NCBI RefSeq assembly: GCF_040712315.1
Contig: NC_134017.1
Coordinates: 48,109,636 to 48,173,635, forward strand
DNA from: Castanea sativa
Lineage: Eukaryota; Streptophyta; Magnoliopsida; Fagales; Fagaceae
Direction of reading: 5' to 3'
DNA: 64,000 nt
In this document: in pieces, positions 57,790-64,000 of the stretch
Position numbering within the stretch: position 1 is the stretch's first letter
Layout of the letters: each line of letters begins with the position of its first letter
Position numbers and translations under genes: made by a program
The notes under the pieces: model-generated
What the model was told of the DNA's origin: nothing
The model's database searches: none
Seen by the model: only the letters and a program-made list of their open reading frames with translations

Positions 57790-58797
57790 CTACCTGAAAT
57801 CTCTTCTCTCTTGCGGGATAACCTTCTCCTTACCCTTTCCTTGCTGCTGGTCTTCCTCTACCCTTTTGTATTCATCAATACGATCCATGAGGCGACGTAC
57901 GCTGCGGACGGGCTTTTTGGTCAAGGACTTCCTCAAGTCGTGATTAGTAGGAAGGCCTACCTTAAAGGTATTGAGCGCCACCTCATCAAAATCAGCATCT
58001 ATCTCGTTAAACATCTCCCAGTACCGGTCGGAGTATGCTTTCAACGTCTCCCCTTCCCTCATGGTCATGGATAACAGCGAGTCCAATGGCCGAGGCACTC
58101 TGCTACACGTAATAAATCGTGAAACAAATGCTCTAGTAAGCTCCCCAAACAAACCTACAAACCCCGATTTAAGGCCGTTGAACCACCTCATAGCAACAGG
58201 TCCCAAGCTAGAGGGGAAAACTTTACACATCAGGGTCTCGTTGTGGGAATGTACCGCCATCCTCTGGTTAAAGTGACTCACGTGCTCCACCGGATCAGTC
58301 CGGCCATTGTAGATGGTGAAAGTAGGCTGGGTGAACCTCCTGGGGAGCCTCCCTTTCTCAATCCTCCGTGAGAATGGAGATTTGGAGAGTTGGTGCAACG
58401 CCCGACTCATAACATCATTCCCCAAGCCCCTGGAAGGAAGTTTCTTGTGTCTACGAGCTAGCGGGTCGTCCTCCTCACAAGAGGACATTGCGTTAGGGGG
58501 TGAGCATGACCTTGAGCTGTAACTACCTCCCCAGACCTCCACTAAAGAAGGATTAGATGAGGATGGTGAAGACTTACGTCTGGCGCGGCGCAGTTTTCTT
58601 TTCAAACGATTAATCTCCTCCTGCATGGCTTTAGCACCATCCTCGTGGGTGGTGCTACCCCCGCCATGAGTATGGCTAGCCCTAGGGTATTCTGTATGGA
58701 CGCTTCCCTCTCGATCCATTCGACACTCAAGGCGCTCGAAAAGATCCTCCGGTTGTGATCCTTGAGATTCTACATGGTGTGAACCTACGCCTGCCAT
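57790..58797 (-). pseudogene. gag: Gag of TE-B (capsid region)
   Basis: 335 codons start at ATG 58797 (MAGVGSHHVESQG), 26 bp after the primer-binding site. A Lys/Arg-rich stretch (INRLKRKLRRARRK), FTQPTFTIYNGRTDPVEHV and AMRWFNGL identify the Gag core. A single TAG after RRDFR (57792-57790) separates it from the zinc-finger part, with the same frame open beyond. This region alone has no other break. Confidence 0.92.
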
Positions 58798-58823
58798 AGT
58801 ATCCCAGCTTCTTCCAGACTAGA

Positions 58824-58843
58824 TTCCCACAGACGGCGCCAAT
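58824..58843 (-). other. Primer-binding site of TE-B
   Basis: On the element strand ATTGGCGCCGTCTGTGGGAA follows the 5' LTR. It is the intact form of the TE-A site. Confidence 0.9.
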
Positions 58844-59605
58844 TGTAAGTGTACAATTGCACCTGGACCCAAAGACTATTATGGGCTCAAGCCCAATGAG
58901 CCTTAAACAATGAAATTTGTAGAGTGTGGGCTTGAAATCTAGATTAGAAGTACTGAGAACTTGATAACAGGCTATGGTGTGCAAACACTTGTAAATAATG
59001 AATGATAATTGCAGATGGACCTCCTCGGACGTGAGCCGATGACTAGTGTTATATTATTTCTCTTTCTTTCTTAAAGATTACAATTCTTAATTTCTTTCTT
59101 AGTTATAGACTGATCCCCCCCTTTTCTTTGGCCTTCACCCCCCTTAAATACTTCCTTTCCTGATGCTTTATCCACGTGTTACTCAAACCCCCTCCCCTCT
59201 AGATATTTCTTCTCTTAGTGCCTTTGAATAGTGACCAGAAGTTTCAGTTCTACTGTTCAGGGGTCACTTCCCCATTAATGCAGCCAGGGAGGTAGGTGCA
59301 GAGTCTTTAATGTGGAGGTGGCAGCCTTTGCTCTTGATATTTTTCTAACACCGGTGTATCTAGAAGGTTCAGGGTTTCCCCCTCTTAACCAACAATCTTT
59401 CCGGAATTCTGTCTTGACCTTCGTAGTGAATCTCCGTGTTCTCTTGGGTCTGTCCGAGGAGGAACTGACCCTCGGATGTGTCCTCGGACCCTCGGCGTAT
59501 GGCCCGATTCGCAGTACTAACAAATTCTTAGCTCAAGAACAGATCGGCCCTCTTTGCTAGAGCCCAAAGGCCCAAATGCCCGCTGGGGTCCTTTTACTCC
59601 CCACA
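58844..59605 (-). repeat. 5' LTR of TE-B
   Basis: 762 bp, about 96 percent identical to 48726-49486 by eye. A TATTTAAG word on the element strand (59150-59143) could serve as a TATA box. Chance frames inside it are not genes. Confidence 0.93.
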
Positions 59606-59610
59606 GGTAC

Positions 59611-60876
59611 CTTGTTTGTTCAATATCAAGACGAGGTAGACCCTCAACAAGCTTCCAGAAACCAGAGGCAACATTGGAAAGTCTAAAAAATGCGCACTCC
59701 AGGCACTCTTGCCTCACGTGCTACTCTATTTAGGCTTTTAGTAAATGCGCCCTCCCTCATCTTAGCAAACATATTGCATCATTCTCCTTGGAATGATGGC
59801 ATTCTGATGAGTTTAAAACTTATAGAATATGTGGGATTTTAAATCTCATATATAATAATCCTAAAATTGTACAATGATAATATTAATTTATATTAAAATA
59901 TTTTGTTCAATCAATGTAGTTGCTCGACCCTTCAATTGTCTCGTTAAAATATCTTATCATTACATCAACTTTGGGGCAAACAAGAAATAATAGAAATCGT
60001 TTATATCCGATTTGCTAGAGGGGGAGATAGTAATCTCTTTTAGATTAGTCTATTTTTCATTTAACTTGAGTAGAATATATTTTAGGACATTTATGTACTC
60101 ATGTACTCTTGAGTGTTGAAAATCTGTGTTGAAGAAACAAGAAAACTACTCAAGAATATTGCTAATTCTTGTGCCTCAACTGCATCTTGATAGTAGGTTG
60201 ACTGATAGAGCATTACTAAAGCTTAATATCTAACTCAACACCTCTCGGCCAATCGAGCTATGAGAATTCTAAACAAATTTTCCTGTTTTAACCCAGGATA
60301 ACTTGGTATGTCTTTGGATATGTGCACTAGGGTTTGCAATGATGTAAAAACTATACTTTACAGTTGTTATTATCATACAACAAAGAAGAGACATGCGTAC
60401 TGAGAAGCTACTGCAACTTTGTACCCCTAAGGCTTTGCAGCAGGCTAAACTGGTTCATACTAGAGCATGTTGCTGTGAATAACTTATATCAATCGAATGC
60501 ATCAATCAAGTGTTGTTGTAAAAGTTAGTCATAGGTTGGTAGATTCATGCGTAGAAGTCTGCCAAGAAGAATAGTCCAACTAAGCTGAAGCTAAGCTTGG
60601 ATAGACCAATAGGTTCAACCATAAGTAGGTACTTTAGGATAAAGTAAGATTCCTTTTACTTGTGATTTCATCTTTATTAGTAAATTCTTCAGAAGTGGTG
60701 ATTTACATAATCACCTGTTGAGTTTTTCCTGAGAAAATCTCATTGTGACCATATCACTTTTGCTAAATTTATTTTCTGCTACACTTTATTCTAGATTGGT
60801 GATGTTGTCCTATATTAACTGGACTTTACATGTAATTAGAGACATTAATCAAATGGAATAATTAATTACTTTAATT
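59611..60876. other. Intergenic DNA between TE-B and the solo LTR
   Basis: No supported gene. The first ~70 bases continue the open frame split by TE-B. The rest is AT-rich with no repeat that I recognise. Confidence 0.4.
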
Positions 60877-61179
60877 GTGTCTGTAGAGAGGGAAAATTCC
60901 CGACCTATCACAAGCTGACACATCATACTACCAAGTCCACAAAATACAACCAATTACAAAGCGCCACGTACTGCTGCTAGGTTTTGCCATCACTATTCAG
61001 ATTCCAATAGAAATTTGCCAAGTGTCATTGAAATAAAGGCATGAAACTGCATCAGCACATGTAAGCGATGACACAAGCAGCCCTAAACGTGTAAGCGATG
61101 ACGTAAGCGGACCAATCAAGTTGTGACAAGTGTCACTAATCAGACTCCGCCACGTGTCGCTCACCTACCCCTAAACTCC

Positions 61180-61187
61180 TATAAATA
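61180..61187 (+). promoter_or_regulatory. TATA box of the solo LTR
   Basis: TATAAATA lies in the middle of the LTR, about 40 bp before an ACACACACA leader. CACGTGTC lies just upstream, at about 61151. Confidence 0.65.
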
Positions 61188-61220
61188 GAAGCATTCCTAA
61201 GACATTCAGACACACACACA

Positions 61221-61850
61221 GAGAAGGAAGAAGATATCTTGAGTTCAGAAACCCAGAAGCTCTGCCAGGATCAAACCCCAAAGCCTCCAAGAATTTCAAG
61301 AACTTCAACCTCGAATACAAACAACATTCGAAGCAAAATCATCCAAACTACTCGTCCAGATCTCAAAGTTCACTGGAATCAAGCTCAAAAGCCTACAGAA
61401 ACCTCAACAAACCATAAATCAACGAAGTTCTACGAAATCAAGCTTCTAAAGCACCGAAGAACTTCCACCACAAACCTTCAAACACAAAGAACACACGAAG
61501 AACACAAAGAACACACAAAGACAGGACGAACAGAGAGAAGGAAGAAGATATCTTGAGTTCAGAAACCCAGAAGTTCTGCCAGGATCAAACCCCAAAGCCT
61601 CCAAGAATTTCAAGAACTTCAACCTCGAATACAAACAACATTCGAAGCAAAATCATCCAAACTACTCGTCCAGATCTCAAAGTTCACTGGAATCAAGCTC
61701 AAAAACCTCCAGAAACCCCAACAAACCATAAATTGGTGAAGCTCTATGGATTCAAGCCTCCAAAGCCCCGAAGAATTTCTACCACAAACCTTCAAACACG
61801 AAGAACACGAAGAACACAAAGAACAAAGAATTTCTAACAAGCTCATAGCC
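61221..61850. repeat. 314-bp tandem duplication in the solo LTR
   Basis: GAGAAGGAAGAAGATATCTT starts at 61221 and again at 61535, and ~250 bp after it match closely, with divergence towards the end. The paired frames at 61239-61556 and 61553-61837 come from this duplication. Confidence 0.92.
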
Positions 61851-62106
61851 AGAGATTCATTGTAATTCCGTTTCAAAGATCTTCGATCCATTCCTCAGCT
61901 AAATTGAAGAATATCTTATGTTCAAATCAAAATCACATTACCACAATTACAATCAATAAATCTTTCAAGGAGATCGAATCAGAGGATCACTCTTTTGTAA
62001 TTACAGAGAATTGTACCACACATTCATCAATACAAATTCGTATTTGTGAAACTATTTTACTTGTTTGATTTATTTCGAACTAAGAAAATTAGTCGTCTAC
62101 AGTGTC

Positions 62107-62414
62107 AACTTTAACCAAACAAAGTTGATATAAATACAAGGGTAATTGTTAATTTAAATTGTATTATTAATGTAAATCTTATATTGTAGACTAAACAAAG
62201 TTTACAATATTGCACGCATTTACATTAAATGTACACAATTTTTTAATTTCACATATAAATCTTAGATTGCTAGTAAAATGTAAACTAAGAACTTCCCTAA
62301 ACACAATCATAAAATCTTGACTTTTACAAAGTGGATTTGACTTTTTTCTCTTTTATACTTTTGTTTATGTAGGCAAGAAAATGACTTATGGGATATGAGG
62401 CTTTTACGATGCTC
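62107..62414. other. AT-rich spacer
   Basis: Repeated ATTGTAGACTAAACAAAG- and ATGTAAAC-like words are seen. No gene is supported. Confidence 0.35.
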
Positions 62415-62757
62415 TAAAGGTGTGTTTGTTTTAAGGTGAAATAGAGTGAATGGAAAACTTTTAAGAGAAAATGAGTTTGTGTGTTGTTTGGTTGGGATGG
62501 GGATGGGGGGGGGGGGGGGAAGAAAACTTTTGTATGGGGCTAGGCATTTCCCACCAGGGCTCATACAAAACTTTTCTCTCAAAAATGGAGAGAAAAGAGG
62601 TGAGAAAAGTTTGAGGCATACGGTGGTACCAAATTACCCTCACTTTTTATTGCTCTCACTTACCCCTCTCTCTTTTCCATCTCTTGTGACCTAATCATTC
62701 TTATCTCTCAGCCTCTTCACAGCAATAGTGAACTCAGCTTCTTCTTCTTCTTCTTCT

Positions 62758-62803
<46 letters not shown>

Positions 62804-63441
62804 TCTATTAATCTATTGTGTAAATTTGTTGCACAAATTGTTGCTGCCCAACTAGGAAGATAATCTGCTGAGTTAAATATTTTGATTAGCTTATATATGA
62901 TTTTGCCCAGTTAAATTTATGTGATTTTGCCTAGCTTATATGTGATTTACCTAGATGATTTATAAGTGCCAAGTTTTTAGTGCAAGTTTGCTCAATTGCC
63001 TAGTTGATTTATAAATGAAAGTTTGCCCAGTTGCCCATGTTATACACTATTTGTTACCCATGTTCCATGGAGTTTTCTCAGCCAAGTTTTTTTTTAAATT
63101 ATTATTATTATTATTATTTTCTTCGTTCATGCACATGGATTCACTGTGCAGGAGACAAAGTGCACTGTTCACGCACTGTTCATGGGTCCTACAGCACTAT
63201 TCACACATTTAAAAAATATTTTGCTATAGTGTTTTCAGTTTTGAACAAAATAAATTGTATCCAAACAGATCCTTATTGCATATTAAATCGACTTAATTAA
63301 TTTACTTGGCTAATTAATTGGTTAATTTACCCAAGAGGTCAATACTTTCTTGGCCTATCATACCTCTTCAACCAAACACACATGAGGAAAAATCAGTTTT
63401 TTTTCTTACTTTTCTACTCCTCCAACCAAACGGACCCTAAG
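62415..63441. mobile_element. Possible TIR element
   Basis: The left CTAAAGGTGTGTTTGTTTTA and the right, inverted, CTTAGGGTCCGTTTGGTTGG are similar. The inside also carries TGTTTGGTTGGGATGG and its inverse near 63370. Ends of this GTTTGGTTGG kind are common in plant MITE-like elements. No coding content is seen. The TSD is not clear. Confidence 0.4.
62742..62810. repeat. (CTT)n(CT)n(AT)n microsatellite
   Basis: CTT units pass into CT units and then AT units. A poly-G run lies near 62506-62519. Confidence 0.95.
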
Positions 63442-63904
63442 GGTTTCAATTGCCAAGTTCGTCAAATCTCCAACAGTTTCAAGAATGACATATTCCATAT
63501 TGAATATCCACGTTGACCGAGGAAAAGACTATTCTTCACATGGATTTGAGATGTTTAATGCAATAAGAAACACATAAGCCATAAGCCAGTAATTTTATTA
63601 TGACCTCATCACTTAATCTTTACACCTTCAATTTTTATAAAAGTGAAGATTTGAGGTTCAAATTATTGAGATTAAGGTTATTTAATGGTTTGGAGGAAAA
63701 TAAAATATTAAAAAAAAACCCAATCACACATGAATGATTTGTGTTTTTTTTTTAATCTAATTTTATAAGTTAGAATGATGAAGCATCAAGATTCCACAAA
63801 AACCTAGAAAAAATTTTGTTCTACCTTTATTAAAACTTGTATAGCTGAACGAAGGAAAACAAGAAGCAAAAATATCAACATCCCAACTATATGTGTCTTT
63901 TTTG
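63442..63904. other. AT-rich intergenic DNA
   Basis: No gene or repeat is recognised. Confidence 0.4.
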
Positions 63905-64000
63905 ATGGCTTGCCTTTTTTGATGCACACTTGTGTGGGTTACAAGTATATGTGTCCCATCTCAACTAACTGAGAAAATAACTCACCTCTACTTAATATGC
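63905..64000. repeat. Duplicated block, copy 3, cut by the window edge
   Basis: GGCTTGCCTTTTTTGATGCA and TGTGGGTTACAAGTATATG match 17240-17330 (copy 1) and 45480-45575 (copy 2) in the same direction. Confidence 0.8.

Larger units (their letters stand above)
48726..59605 (-). mobile_element. TE-B: complete Ty3/gypsy Tat-lineage LTR retrotransposon, 10,880 bp
   Basis: Two LTRs of 761 and 762 bp, the duplication GGTAC (48721-48725 and 59606-59610), a primer-binding site and a polypurine tract frame the element. Order on the minus strand: gag, protease, reverse transcriptase, RNase H, second RNase H, integrase, 151-bp repeats, and an antisense gene (plus strand). By eye the LTRs differ at about 30 sites plus two one-base indels, near 4 percent, so it inserted well after TE-A. 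About ten nonsense codons and one frameshift break gag-pol, so it is non-autonomous now. Confidence 0.95.
60882..62101 (+). mobile_element. Solo LTR, 1,220 bp, with 5-bp target duplication
   Basis: It runs from TGTAGAGAGGG to CGTCTACA, flanked by GTGTC at 60877-60881 and 62102-62106. A TATA box, a polyadenylation-like AATCAATAAATC (about 61952) and no internal genes or second LTR fit a solo LTR left by recombination. The superfamily cannot be told from the LTR alone. Confidence 0.85.

Noticed and set aside
61239..61837. Two similar ~100-aa frames as a tandem gene pair
   Set aside because: They are the two units of a duplication in the transcribed part of a solo LTR.
1..64000. tRNA, rRNA, CRISPR, bacterial operon or organelle features
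   Set aside because: None is visible; the window is nuclear plant-type repeat DNA with spliced gene pieces.

Overview
This window looks like repeat-rich, AT-rich intergenic DNA from a flowering plant, most likely a woody eudicot. The evidence is plant Tat-lineage Ty3/gypsy retrotransposons, a MULE transposase, plant mobile domain (PMD) coding sequence, a WRKY group IIb fragment, and spliced GT-AG genes. A Fagaceae-like genome is only a guess. I see no intact host gene. Almost everything is transposons, often nested, plus gene pieces carried by them.

Layout. 1-12166: a degraded Tat-lineage element (TE-A, + strand), cut by the left window edge, with an 81-bp tandem repeat, an antisense spliced gene and a nested hAT element (9838-11022). 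12167-15300: a 1,968-bp element with about 245-bp terminal inverted repeats, and MITEs. 16105-18955: copy 1 of a non-coding duplicated block. 21481-23545: a fold-back MITE, a CACTA-like MITE and a MITE fragment. 23564-24515: a truncated WRKY IIb gene. 24763-26161: a TIR element and the start of block copy 2.

26162-44632 is a Russian-doll insertion. An hAT-like element (26170-44624, 8-bp target duplication) was itself hit by a 17,271-bp Mutator-like element (26720-43990) flanked by a perfect 9-bp duplication. The MULE carries a broken MULE transposase (+), a nearly complete intron-containing copy of the ESCRT-I gene VPS37 (-), a HIPP-type metal-binding gene fragment (-), and a five-exon PMD gene (-) with only two nonsense codons. 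Its ends are lined with 25-bp palindromes whose arms change together.

44633-48009 continues block copy 2, with a 1,501-bp hAT inserted (45804-47304; the empty site is kept in copy 1). 48726-59605 is a second, younger Tat-lineage element (TE-B, - strand), complete with two LTRs, a GGTAC duplication, gag-pol, a 151-bp tandem repeat and an antisense spliced gene. 60882-62101 is a solo LTR with duplication GTGTC. 62415-63441 is a possible TIR element. A third copy of the duplicated block starts near 63905.

How it fits together: both Tat elements share one plan, gag-PR-RT-RNaseH-RNaseH-INT, then tandem repeats, then an antisense gene. Most nonsense codons in the window are TAG, TAA or TGA reachable from Gln, Trp or Arg codons by one C-to-T or G-to-A change, which fits decay of methylated, silenced transposons. 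Gene models and splice sites were read by eye; family names come from motif recognition without any database search.
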